The position numbers were made by a program, and so were the translations under genes. A model generated the notes under the pieces. The model did not search any database. It was not told where the DNA came from and worked only from the letters and a program-made list of their open reading frames with translations. A stretch of 64,000 nucleotides of DNA. Source: Isoptericola halotolerans. GTDB taxonomy: Bacteria; Actinomycetota; Actinomycetes; Actinomycetales; Cellulomonadaceae. The stretch is from the NCBI RefSeq assembly GCF_013149785.1, contig NZ_JABEZU010000004.1, positions 21,833 to 85,832 on the forward strand, in the 5' to 3' direction. Shown here piece by piece: positions 16,871-28,397 of the stretch. How positions within the stretch are numbered: the first letter of the stretch is position 1; each line of letters opens with the position of its first letter.

Positions 16871-18663
16871 TGCCCGACACCCCCACCGCCACGTCCCCTC
16901 CTCGTTTCGAGCGGCTGCGCATCCTGCTCGGCTTCATCCGTCCGCACCGCCGCACCCTGGTCCTCGGCATGGCGCTCGGCATCGCGGCCACCGCCATGGG
17001 GCTGGCCACCCCCATGGTGACCAAGTGGGTGCTCGACTCCCTCGGCTCGGGGCAGTCCCTGGCCGCCCCGGTGCTCTGGCTGCTCGCACTGCTGCTGGTG
17101 GGCTCCGCCGTCGGGCTCGTCCAGTGGATCCTGCTCGGCACGCTCGCGGAGGACGTCGTCTACGACGCGCGAGAGTCGCTGGTGCGGCGGTACCTCCGCG
17201 CCCGCATCGGCGCCATCACCTCCCGGCCCCCCGGCGAGCTGGTCACCCGGGTCACCTCCGACACCCTGCTGCTGCGCGAGGCCACCTCGTCGAGCCTCGT
17301 GAGCCTGGTCAACGGCGCGATCGGCCTCATCGGCACCCTCGTGCTCATGGCCGTGCTCGACGTCGTCCTGCTGGGCTCCACCGTCGTGGCGATCATCGTC
17401 GTCGGGATCGCGATGGGCCTGCTCCTGCCGGGCATCGGGACGGCCCAGAAGCGCACCCAGGACGCCGTCGGCCGCCTCGGCGGCACCCTGGAGGGCACCG
17501 TGCGCGCCGTGCGCACGGTCAAGGTCAGCCGCGCCGAGGCGCGCCAGAGCGCCGCCATCCTCGACGACGCCCGGTCCGCCCGACGCCACGCCATCACCGC
17601 CGTGCGCACCGAGGCCGTCGCCTGGACCATCTCGTGGGGAGGCATCCAGCTCGCCATCATCGCCATCCTCGGCATCGGCGCCTGGCGGGTGTCCGAGGAC
17701 CTGCTCGCCGTGTCCAGCCTCGTGGCGTTCCTGCTCTACGCGTTCAACATCGTCGGGCCGATCGGCGAGCTCACGCAGGCCTTCACCAACCTGCAGTCCG
17801 GCATCGCCGCCGCCGCACGGATCAGCGAGGTCCAGGCCATGGAGGTCGAGTCCGAGGAGGAGGACCCGACGGCCGCGACGGGCGAGCGGCCGACGCCGTC
17901 ACCCGCGCTCGCCGTGGGAGCCACCGCACCTGCCGTGCTGCTCCTCGAGGGCGTCACCGCCCGCTACTCCCCCACCGCCGAGCCCGCGGTGCGGGACGTC
18001 AGCATCGCCGTGCCCCGGCACGGGCACGTGGCGGTCGTCGGGCCGTCCGGGGCGGGGAAGTCCACGCTGCTGTCGCTGCTGCTGCGGTTCCTCGAGCCCG
18101 AGTCCGGCCGGATCCTGCTGGACGGCACGCCCTACCCCGAGCTGTCCCACGCCGCCGTCCGGGGCCGGTTCGCCTACGTGGAGCAGGAGACACCCGTGGT
18201 CCCCGGGACCATCCGCGAGAACCTGCTGTTCAGCCACCCCGACGCCTCCGACGAGGCCCTCGCCGACGCCCTGCGCGCCGTCCGGCTCGACGGCGAGATC
18301 GACCGGCTCCCCGACGGGCTCGACACCTCGCTGGTCTCCAGCGCCGTCTCCGGCGGCCAGCGCCAGCGGATCGCCCTGGCCCGCGCCCTGCTGCGCCGCC
18401 CCGCCGTGCTCCTCCTGGACGAGGCGACCTCGCAGGTCGACGGCCTCACCGAGGCAGCCATCCACGACGCGATCCGCGCCCAGGCCCGTCACGGGGCCGT
18501 GGTCACGGTCGCGCACCGGCTGTCCACGGTGCTCGATGCCGACCAGATCGTCGTCATGGAGAACGGCACGGTGCGCGCCTCGGGAACCCACGACGAGCTG
18601 ACCGCGAGCGACGAGCTCTACCGCGACCTGGTGGCCGCGCTGCGGATCTCGGTGGCGGGCTGA
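16870..18663 (+). CDS. ABC transporter, fused permease and ATPase (exporter type)
   Basis: A 597-residue half-transporter that would work as a dimer. The N-terminal transmembrane domain (~20-310) has about six helices, including LVLGMALGIAATAMGLATPMV and the loop GELVTRVTSDTLLLRE typical of MsbA/LmrA-like exporters. The ATPase domain has Walker A GPSGAGKST near residue 392, the Q-loop at YVEQETPVVPGTIRENLL, signature VSGGQRQR, Walker B AVLLLDEATS and the H-loop VAHRLST. The ATG overlaps the palindromic operator. GTG codons at 16843 and 16864 inside the palindrome are alternatives, and no Shine-Dalgarno sequence is visible. Likely drug or lipid export under TetR control. Confidence 0.9.
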   Translation: MPDTPTATSPPRFERLRILLGFIRPHRRTLVLGMALGIAATAMGLATPMVTKWVLDSLGSGQSLAAPVLWLLALLLVGSAVGLVQWILLGTLAEDVVYDARESLVRRYLRARIGAITSRPPGELVTRVTSDTLLLREATSSSLVSLVNGAIGLIGTLVLMAVLDVVLLGSTVVAIIVVGIAMGLLLPGIGTAQKRTQDAVGRLGGTLEGTVRAVRTVKVSRAEARQSAAILDDARSARRHAITAVRTEAVAWTISWGGIQLAIIAILGIGAWRVSEDLLAVSSLVAFLLYAFNIVGPIGELTQAFTNLQSGIAAAARISEVQAMEVESEEEDPTAATGERPTPSPALAVGATAPAVLLLEGVTARYSPTAEPAVRDVSIAVPRHGHVAVVGPSGAGKSTLLSLLLRFLEPESGRILLDGTPYPELSHAAVRGRFAYVEQETPVVPGTIRENLLFSHPDASDEALADALRAVRLDGEIDRLPDGLDTSLVSSAVSGGQRQRIALARALLRRPAVLLLDEATSQVDGLTEAAIHDAIRAQARHGAVVTVAHRLSTVLDADQIVVMENGTVRASGTHDELTASDELYRDLVAALRISVAG

Positions 18664-18803
18664 CCGCCGGGCGGCGATTCCTGCCGGGTGCGAGCGCCCG
18701 TCACCGCTTGAATGGCGGGCACGGTGCCGTCCTGACCGCAGCACGGCAGCACGACCGGATCGCGCGACGACGCCGGGACGCCGGCGACGAGGAGTGGGTG
18801 CAC

Positions 18804-19292
18804 ATGAACAAGGCGCAGCTCGTGGAAGCGGTGGCTCAGCGGGCGGGCAGCACGCCCGCCGAGGCCCGGCGGCACGTCGACGCCGTCCTGGCCTCGATCA
18901 TCGACGGCGTGGCGGCCGGGGAGCGGGTGTCCCTGCTCGGGTTCGGCACGTTCGCCGGGGTGGCACGACCGGCCCGGACCGCGCGCAACCCGCGCACGGG
19001 TGCCGCCGTCGAGGTGCCCGCCGCCGTGGTCCCGCGGTTCCGCGTCGGCGCGGGGTTCAAGGCTCGGGTGACCGAGGGCGACGCGACGCCGTCGGCGAGC
19101 ACGAAGGTCTCACCGGCACGGGCCACGGCGAGCGAGAACGAACCTGCGGGCAGGTCGGCGACGAAGAAGGGCAAGAAGTCCGCGGGCGCCGGCTCGAAGT
19201 CCGGCTCGAAGAAGAAGGACTCGACGAAGGGCTCGGGCACGAAGACTTCCGCCAAGAAGAGCAAGAAGGGCAAGAAGTCGAAGAAGAAGTGA
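18804..19292 (+). CDS. HU-type DNA-binding protein with Lys-rich tail
   Basis: A 162-residue protein. Residues 1-92 are a DNABII domain (MNKAQLVEAVAQRAGSTPAEA; VSLLGFGTFAGVARPARTARNPRTG, the beta-arm region with the DNA-intercalating Pro-type turn). Residues ~100-162 form a low-complexity tail rich in Lys, Ser, Ala and Gly, ending KKSKKGKKSKKK. This is the HupS/HupB architecture of actinobacteria, where the tail binds DNA and affects compaction. A second, tail-less HU is at 35220. The ATG has GGAG about 9-10 nt upstream. Confidence 0.9.
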   Translation: MNKAQLVEAVAQRAGSTPAEARRHVDAVLASIIDGVAAGERVSLLGFGTFAGVARPARTARNPRTGAAVEVPAAVVPRFRVGAGFKARVTEGDATPSASTKVSPARATASENEPAGRSATKKGKKSAGAGSKSGSKKKDSTKGSGTKTSAKKSKKGKKSKKK

Positions 19293-19302
19293 CGCCCGCC
19301 CG

Positions 19303-19491
19303 TCAGCGCTCGGCGATCGCCTCGGTCAGCAACCGGACGGCCTTCGGGCCGACGCCGTGCAGGGCCAGCAGCTCGGCGAGCTCGGCGGGAAGCTCGTCGA
19401 GCGAGCGGTAGCCGGCGTGCAGCAGCGCGCCCGTCGCGGGCCGACCGATCTTCACACCGTCGAACACGGGGCCGGCGTCGTCCTCGGCCAT
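19303..19491 (-). CDS. Small helix-hairpin-helix protein
   Basis: A 62-residue protein: after ~15 residues, IGRPATGALLHAGYRSLDELPA and LLALHGVGPKAVRLLTEAIAE form two HhH-like units. The GVGPKAV hairpin is the classic non-specific DNA-backbone-binding turn. AGAGGGG precedes the ATG. It is convergent with the tailed HU gene, 10 bp apart. It could be a DNA-binding accessory factor; similar mini-proteins are common but uncharacterised. Confidence 0.75.
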   Translation of the reverse strand: MAEDDAGPVFDGVKIGRPATGALLHAGYRSLDELPAELAELLALHGVGPKAVRLLTEAIAER

Positions 19492-19541
19492 CGTGGGCCC
19501 CTCTCGTCCGGTTCTCTCGTCCACCACCCAGGCTAGCGCTG

Positions 19542-19569
19542 TTGACAAGATACCCCCTGGGGGTATGGT
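19542..19569 (+). promoter_or_regulatory. csoR-copA promoter with embedded CsoR operator
   Basis: -35 TTGACA (19542-19547) and -10 TATGGT (19564-19569) are 16 bp apart. The spacer and -10 contain the palindrome ATACCCCCTGGGGGTAT (19550-19566), a textbook CsoR G/C-tract operator. The ATG of csoR begins 6 nt after the -10. Copper-free CsoR would occlude RNA polymerase directly. Confidence 0.85.
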
Positions 19570-19575
19570 GAAGAG

Positions 19576-19917
19576 ATGAGCGAGCACCCGGCACCCCTCC
19601 CCGACCCCGCCTCCGGGCAGTCCGGGCACGACGGGCCCCACGGCTACGCCTCGGACAAGGCCGCCTACCTCAAGCGGATGCGCCGGATCGAGGGTCAGGT
19701 GCGAGGGATCGCCCGCATGATCGACGAGGACGTCTACTGCATCGACATCCTCACGCAGGTCTCCGCCGTGACGAAGGCCCTGCAGTCGGTCAGCCTGGCA
19801 CTGGTCGAGGACCACCTGGGCCACTGCGTCGTCGACGCGGCCCGCGAGTCCGACGAGGCCGGCGCCTCGAAGGTCAAGGAGGCGTCCGCTGCGATCGGGC
19901 GCCTCGTCCGCAGCTGA
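19576..19917 (+). CDS. csoR: CsoR family copper-sensing repressor
   Basis: A 113-residue four-helix regulator (DUF156). Residues Cys55, His80 and Cys84 reproduce the Cu(I)-binding Cys-His-Cys triad with the canonical 25- and 4-residue spacing (YCIDILTQ; EDHLGHC). The DNA-facing RRIEGQVRGIARM is conserved. The copper-free protein represses and Cu(I) binding releases DNA. It starts the operon with a metallochaperone-like gene and copA, and its own promoter holds the operator, so the system is autoregulated. Confidence 0.93.
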   Translation: MSEHPAPLPDPASGQSGHDGPHGYASDKAAYLKRMRRIEGQVRGIARMIDEDVYCIDILTQVSAVTKALQSVSLALVEDHLGHCVVDAARESDEAGASKVKEASAAIGRLVRS

Positions 19918-19929
19918 GAAGGAGCACCC

Positions 19930-20286
19930 ATGAGCACCGTCACCACCCTGGGCGTCACCGGCATGACGTGCGCCAACTGCGTCGCCCACGTCACCGACGA
20001 CCTGCAGCAGGTCGACGGCGTCGAGCACGTCAGCATCGTGCTGAACGTCGGCGGCGAGTCCGAGGCCACCGTCTTCTCGAAGGAGCCCCTCGAGGAGCAG
20101 GCATTGCGCCACGCGGTCGACGAGGCCGGGTACGCCGTCACCTCCTACGACCTGCAGACCGACGCCCTCGCCGCTCAGCAGGCCGCACAGGCCCCCGCGC
20201 GGCAGGAGGCCCACGACTGCGCCTGCGGTCACGACGCACAGCCCGCCACGAAGACCTACGACCCCCAGGTCCCGCCGCGGCGCTGA
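19930..20286 (+). CDS. CopZ-like copper chaperone with C-terminal Cys/His tail
   Basis: A 118-residue protein. Residues 1-75 are a heavy-metal-associated domain with Cu(I) site GMTCANC (Cys14, Cys17). Residues 76-118 are an Ala/Gln-rich linker and a second potential metal site, HDCACGHD (95-102), that normal ~70-residue CopZ proteins lack. GGAG precedes the ATG. It lies between csoR and copA, so it probably delivers Cu(I) to CopA or CsoR; the tail may store or exchange copper. Confidence 0.85.
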   Translation: MSTVTTLGVTGMTCANCVAHVTDDLQQVDGVEHVSIVLNVGGESEATVFSKEPLEEQALRHAVDEAGYAVTSYDLQTDALAAQQAAQAPARQEAHDCACGHDAQPATKTYDPQVPPRR

Positions 20287-20463
20287 CCCGCCGCACCACA
20301 CCGCGGACCGCCTGCCGACCCACGGACCCGACGCACCGCCGTCGTCCGTGCAGGCCCTCCGCGCCGCGCCGCACGGCAGCCCGCCCGACGCCCCGACCTC
20401 CGACGACCGCCGCCACGGTCCGTCGCCGGTGATCTCCACCCCGCACCGTCCCAGGAGTCACCC

Positions 20464-22947
<2,484 letters not shown>

Positions 22948-22951
22948 CCCA

Positions 22952-23026
22952 CGTCGTGGGCGCGAATTCTGGCCCGTTCAATCCCTTTTGTGGGGATACG
23001 AAAGCACAGAATTCGCGCCCACAACG
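22952..23026. terminator. 20-bp inverted repeat between convergent genes
   Basis: Arms 22952-22971 and 23007-23026 match at 19 of 20 positions (core GTGGGCGCGAATTCTG). It starts 4 bp after the copA stop and ends 5 bp before the opposite permease stop. A short inner ATCCC/GGGAT stem lies in the loop. Bidirectional terminator is the likely role. Confidence 0.6.
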
Positions 23027-23031
23027 CTTGC

Positions 23032-23847
23032 TCAGCGGAAGCGGCGGCCCTCGTCGCGGCGGTACGCCCAGACGGCGAGGCCCGCGAAGAGCACCGTCCA
23101 TCCGAGCAGCACCGGCCACGCCCACGGGTTCGCCTCCATACCCGTGAGCGCCTGGACCAGCAGGTCCCGGCCGGCACGCGTCGGGGTCGCCTGGGACAGG
23201 GTGTCCATCCAGTCGGGGAACATCATCGGCGGCAGGAACAGCCCGCCCGCGAACGCCAGCGGGAACAGGATCACCTGCACGACCGGCAACGCGGCCTTGG
23301 CCGTCAACGAGTAGCCGATGCCCATGCCCAGGAGAACGAACGGCACCGACGTCAGCAGGATCGTCCCGATGCCCGCGACCAGCTCCGGGACGGTGACCGA
23401 GGCTGCGGTGAACAGCCACGCCACGACGATGAGCGGGATCAGCCCGATCAGCGCGAAGGCCGCGCCGTTGCCCACCCGCGCCACCATGCGCGGCCCTGGC
23501 CCCGCCGGCAGCGAGCGCAGGAACGGGTCGAAGGGCAGTGCCCGGTCCTCGGCGACCCCGAGTCCGTACGTGAACAGGCTCGCCGAGCAGACGGCGAACA
23601 GCCCGAGACCGGCCACCGCCATCGTGGCGATCTGCGAGTCACCGGCCACCTCGGACTGCGGCACGACGAAGAAGAGCATCGCCAGCGAGGGGAACACCGC
23701 GTTCCCGATGACCGCGATCGGGACCCGGACGGTCTCGAGGAACTGGTAGCGCAGGTGCAGCCACGCCAGGCGGACCGGGCTGACGGTGGTCCCGGTGGTG
23801 CCCGACGGCGGCACGGGCGGTCGGGTGGTCGGGCGTGCGGCGGTCAT
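23032..23847 (-). CDS. ABC-2 type transporter permease
   Basis: A 271-residue membrane protein with six predicted helices after a Pro/Thr-rich N-terminus. Features include VPIAVIGNAVFPSLAMLFFVV and the conserved FAGGLFLPPMMFPDWM segment before the last helix, as in ABC-2 drug or polysaccharide exporters. It overlaps the upstream ATPase gene by 4 nt (ATGA). Together with the ATPase, a winged-helix regulator and a membrane protein it forms a four-gene operon reading away from 25757. Confidence 0.88.
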   Translation of the reverse strand: MTAARPTTRPPVPPSGTTGTTVSPVRLAWLHLRYQFLETVRVPIAVIGNAVFPSLAMLFFVVPQSEVAGDSQIATMAVAGLGLFAVCSASLFTYGLGVAEDRALPFDPFLRSLPAGPGPRMVARVGNGAAFALIGLIPLIVVAWLFTAASVTVPELVAGIGTILLTSVPFVLLGMGIGYSLTAKAALPVVQVILFPLAFAGGLFLPPMMFPDWMDTLSQATPTRAGRDLLVQALTGMEANPWAWPVLLGWTVLFAGLAVWAYRRDEGRRFR

Positions 23848-24758
23848 CGGGTCGCTCCTTCCAGGGGGCTCTCGGCCGCGACCATCTCGGCGAACGCCTC
23901 CTCGAGGCTCGCGCCCCGGATCTCGAGGTCACGGAAGTCGACGTCGGCGCGCACCAGGTCGCGGACCAGCGCGTCGGCGTCGGGGGTGAACAGCTCCTGG
24001 CGCGTGCCGCCGTCGGCCCCCGTGCCGCCGACCTGCTCGACGCGCACGACGCCCGGCCAGGTGGACAGGTCGTCCGCGACGGTCAGGACGACCCGGCGCA
24101 GCGCCACCCGGCGCAGGATCGCGTCCAGCGAGTCGTCGGCACGCACCACGCCGTGGTCGATGACGACGACGCGCTCGGCGAGCGCCTGGACCTCCTCCAG
24201 GTAGTGGCTCGTCAGCAGCACCGTGCCGCCGCCCGCGTGGTACCGGCGGATCGCGTCCCACAGGGCCTGCCGAGCGCCGACGTCGAGGCCCGTGGTGGGC
24301 TCGTCGAGCAGGACGACGCGCGGGTTGCCGACGAGCGACAGGGCGACCGCGAGCCGCCGCTTCTGCCCGCCGGAGAGCGCCCCGGTCTGCTTGCGCGCCA
24401 TCTCGGTGAGCCCGAACTGGTCCAGCAGCTCCCCGGTCGGGACCGGGCGGGGGAAGTGCCCGGCGACGAAGTCGACGACCTCCCGCACCTTCAGCGTGGC
24501 GGGCAGACCGGTCTCCTGCGGCGTGATGCCGAGACTGATCCGGCTGAGCGCGTCCCGCGGGTCGCCGCCCATCAGACGGACCGTCCCGACGTCGGGCCTG
24601 CGCTGGCCGCTGATCAGCGACAGCAGCGTGGACTTCCCGGCGCCGTTGGGGCCGAGCAGCCCGACGAGCTCACCGGCCCCCACGTCGAGGGAGACGTCGT
24701 CGAGCGCGACGACCTCGCCGAAGCGACGCGTCACCCCGTCGACCTCGATGACACTCAT
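23844..24758 (-). CDS. ABC transporter ATP-binding protein (ABC-2/DrrA type)
   Basis: A 304-residue ATPase. Walker A is GPNGAGKST near residue 36, the Q-loop is ITPQETGLPATLKVREVV, signature LSGGQKRRLAVA, Walker B VVLLDEPTTGLD, H-loop TSHYLEE. The C-terminal ~80 residues (RGASLEEAFAEMV) form the usual DrrA-type accessory region. It partners the permease at 23032. The start overlaps the stop of the regulator gene, so regulator, ATPase and permease are translationally coupled. Substrate is unknown. Confidence 0.92.
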   Translation of the reverse strand: MSVIEVDGVTRRFGEVVALDDVSLDVGAGELVGLLGPNGAGKSTLLSLISGQRRPDVGTVRLMGGDPRDALSRISLGITPQETGLPATLKVREVVDFVAGHFPRPVPTGELLDQFGLTEMARKQTGALSGGQKRRLAVALSLVGNPRVVLLDEPTTGLDVGARQALWDAIRRYHAGGGTVLLTSHYLEEVQALAERVVVIDHGVVRADDSLDAILRRVALRRVVLTVADDLSTWPGVVRVEQVGGTGADGGTRQELFTPDADALVRDLVRADVDFRDLEIRGASLEEAFAEMVAAESPLEGATR

Positions 24759-25054
24759 GTTCCTGCTCCCTTCAGCAGAGCGGTCAGGGTGGCCGTGTAG
24801 TCCTCGAAGGCGCGCCGGCCGGCCGTGGTCAGCGCGAGGTAGGTGACCGGCTTGCGGCCGGTGTGCGTCTTGGACACGCGCACGTAGCCCGCGTCCTCGA
24901 GCTTGCGCAGGTGGGTGGACAGGTTGCCCGCCGTCATCTCCAGAAGCTGCTGCAGCTTGGGGAACGCGATCTCCTCGGCGGGGGCGAGCGTGGCCAGCGT
25001 GGACACGACCCGCAGCCGCGCCGGGGCGTGGATGACGGTGTCGAGCTCATCCAT
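24755..25054 (-). CDS. Winged-helix transcriptional regulator (MarR/ArsR-like, HTH_27)
   Basis: A 99-residue single-domain winged helix: PARLRVVSTLATLAPAEEIAF, recognition helix LLEMTAGNLSTHLRKLEDAGYV and the wing KTHTGRKPVTYLALTTAGRRA. This short type often represses ABC-2 exporter operons in actinobacteria. It overlaps the upstream membrane-protein gene by 8 nt. The 16-bp palindrome at 25790-25805 is its best candidate target, making the operon autoregulated. Confidence 0.88.
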   Translation of the reverse strand: MDELDTVIHAPARLRVVSTLATLAPAEEIAFPKLQQLLEMTAGNLSTHLRKLEDAGYVRVSKTHTGRKPVTYLALTTAGRRAFEDYTATLTALLKGAGT

Positions 25055-25757
25055 CGACGGGCTCCTGGCCGACGGCGCCGCGCCCGCCGGGTTCGCAGGC
25101 TGCGGTGCGTCGTCGTCGGGCGGTCAGCACCGCCTCGATCCCGCACATGACGAGGAAGCCGCCACCGCCCGCGATCGCCATCACGAGGTAGGTGCCGGGC
25201 ATCCCGGCGATCGTCGCGACACCTCCGGTGAGCAGGATCCACAGCCCGAGGACGAAGAGGCGGTTGTCCGGGAAGAACGTGCCGCCCGCGAGGTACATCA
25301 GACCGACGACGACGCAGGCGAGGGCGTTGGCGACCAGCGCGATGACGTCGTCGGAGGCCCCGGCGCGAGCGATGCCGGCGATGATGAACGGATAGGCGAG
25401 GAAGCCCAGCATCCAGGACCACCCGTACAGCGCACCGACGCGGCGGCTCGGCCCCCTGGTCCCTGAGCCCCGGCGGACGCTGTGCACGATCGTGATGACG
25501 ATCGCCGCGATCAGCAGGGTGCCGAAGATCGGGAAGGCGGGTCCCGTGGGGGGTCCACCCTGGTCGCGCGCGTTCGTCCACAGCACGAGGTAGCCGACCC
25601 CCCAGGCGATCCCCCACACCAGGTAGAGCAGGCGCCCGTCCGGTTCGGTCCCCGCACGGGCACGGCGCTGCGACTCCTCGATCAGTCGGAGCGTCTCGGC
25701 AGGGTCGAGAACCTCCGGTTTCCTGGGCTCCGGGTGGTCGCGTGGGGAGCTCGACAT
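25047..25757 (-). CDS. Membrane protein of the ABC-2 exporter operon
   Basis: A 236-residue protein. The N-terminal ~45 residues are charged and cytoplasmic (LDPAETLRLIEESQRRAR). They are followed by about five helices, including LLYLVWGIAWGVGYLVLW and the Gly-rich LVMAIAGGGGFLVMCGIE. I recall similar proteins beside HTH_27 regulators in actinobacteria, but no function is known. The ATG has a strong GGAGG at 8 nt, so this operon has a leader. It is the first gene of the operon, and it ends inside the regulator's start. Confidence 0.8.
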   Translation of the reverse strand: MSSSPRDHPEPRKPEVLDPAETLRLIEESQRRARAGTEPDGRLLYLVWGIAWGVGYLVLWTNARDQGGPPTGPAFPIFGTLLIAAIVITIVHSVRRGSGTRGPSRRVGALYGWSWMLGFLAYPFIIAGIARAGASDDVIALVANALACVVVGLMYLAGGTFFPDNRLFVLGLWILLTGGVATIAGMPGTYLVMAIAGGGGFLVMCGIEAVLTARRRRTAACEPGGRGAVGQEPVDG

Positions 25758-25789
25758 CGTGGTTCCTCCGGTGGCATTCAGGTTTGCAA

Positions 25790-25805
25790 TACAAACTAGT
25801 TTGTA
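25790..25805. promoter_or_regulatory. 16-bp palindromic operator TACAAACTAGTTTGTA
   Basis: A perfect, unusually AT-rich palindrome 33 bp upstream of the first gene of the minus-strand operon. It overlaps where that operon's promoter should be. The operon encodes a winged-helix regulator, the probable ligand of this site. It is also 33 bp before the -10 of the divergent CPBP gene. Confidence 0.7.
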
Positions 25806-25837
25806 GCGTGCCACGTCCGCACCTCGCGCACAACCCC

Positions 25838-25843
25838 TACGCT
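25838..25843 (+). promoter_or_regulatory. -10 box TACGCT, leaderless, for the CPBP gene
   Basis: TACGCT is followed by 7 nt and the GTG start at 25851. No Shine-Dalgarno sequence is present. Confidence 0.6.
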
Positions 25844-25850
25844 GGACGCC

Positions 25851-26690
25851 GTGCCCGACACCGCACCATCCCGGCCCGCCACCCCGTGGAGCCCGCCCGC
25901 ACCCGCCGCACCGGCGCGCACGCCGCGCGAACGGCGTCGCACCGGCGCAGAGATCTGGATCGTCCTCGGCCTGAGCCTCGGTCAGAGCGCCGTCTACGCC
26001 CTGGTGAACATCGTGGCGCGCCTGACCGCCGAGACCTCGCTCGCCGACCAGAGCGCCACCCTCAACGCCTCGAGGTCCCCGCGCCCCTGGCTCGACCTGA
26101 CGTACCAGCTCCTCGGGATCGGGTTCGCCCTCGTCCCCGTCGTCCTGGCGATCTACCTGCTCAGCGCCCGCGGCCCCGGGACGCTGCGCCGCATCGGGTT
26201 CGACGCCGCCCGGCCCGGTCGCGACACCGCGTGGGGCGTCGCGCTGGCGGCCGCGATCGGGCTCCCCGGGCTGGCGTTCTACGCCCTGGGCCGGGCCCTC
26301 GGCATCACCGTCAGCGTGCAGGCGAGCGCGCTCGACGCGCACTGGTGGACCGTGCCGGTCCTGATCCTCGCCGCGCTGCAGAACGGCCTGGTCGAGGAGG
26401 TGATCGCCGTCGCCTACCTCACCGAGCGCACCACGGACCTGGGCTGGACACGCCTCAAGATCATCGCCACCAGCGCCCTGCTGCGCGGCTCGTACCACCT
26501 GTACCAGGGCATCGGGCCGTTCCTCGGCAACGTGGTCATGGGCATCCTCTTCGCGTGGTTCTACACCTCGCGCTGGGGGCGCCACCGCGTCCTGCCGCTC
26601 GTCGTCGCGCACACGGTGCTCGACGTCGTCGCCTTCGTCGGGTACGCGCTGGTGCCCGCCGAGTGGCGCGCGGGCCTGGGGATCACCTGA
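25851..26690 (+). CDS. CPBP family intramembrane glutamic endopeptidase
   Basis: A 279-residue protein with about seven or eight membrane helices. CPBP (Abi/CAAX-like) motif 1 appears as LVEEVIAVAYLTER: the Glu pair is kept, but the Arg of EExxxR is not at its usual place. Motif 2 is LLRGSYHLYQG and the last motif is AHTVLDVVAFV. These residues form the membrane-embedded active site. It may process membrane proteins or small prenylated peptides; CPBP proteins also confer bacteriocin immunity in some bacteria. It is divergent from the ABC-2 operon and shares its control region. Confidence 0.85.
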   Translation: MPDTAPSRPATPWSPPAPAAPARTPRERRRTGAEIWIVLGLSLGQSAVYALVNIVARLTAETSLADQSATLNASRSPRPWLDLTYQLLGIGFALVPVVLAIYLLSARGPGTLRRIGFDAARPGRDTAWGVALAAAIGLPGLAFYALGRALGITVSVQASALDAHWWTVPVLILAALQNGLVEEVIAVAYLTERTTDLGWTRLKIIATSALLRGSYHLYQGIGPFLGNVVMGILFAWFYTSRWGRHRVLPLVVAHTVLDVVAFVGYALVPAEWRAGLGIT

Positions 26691-26720
26691 CGTTCACCCC
26701 CGCCCCGCGCCCCCTGCGGG

Positions 26721-28393
<1,673 letters not shown>

Positions 28394-28397
<4 letters not shown>

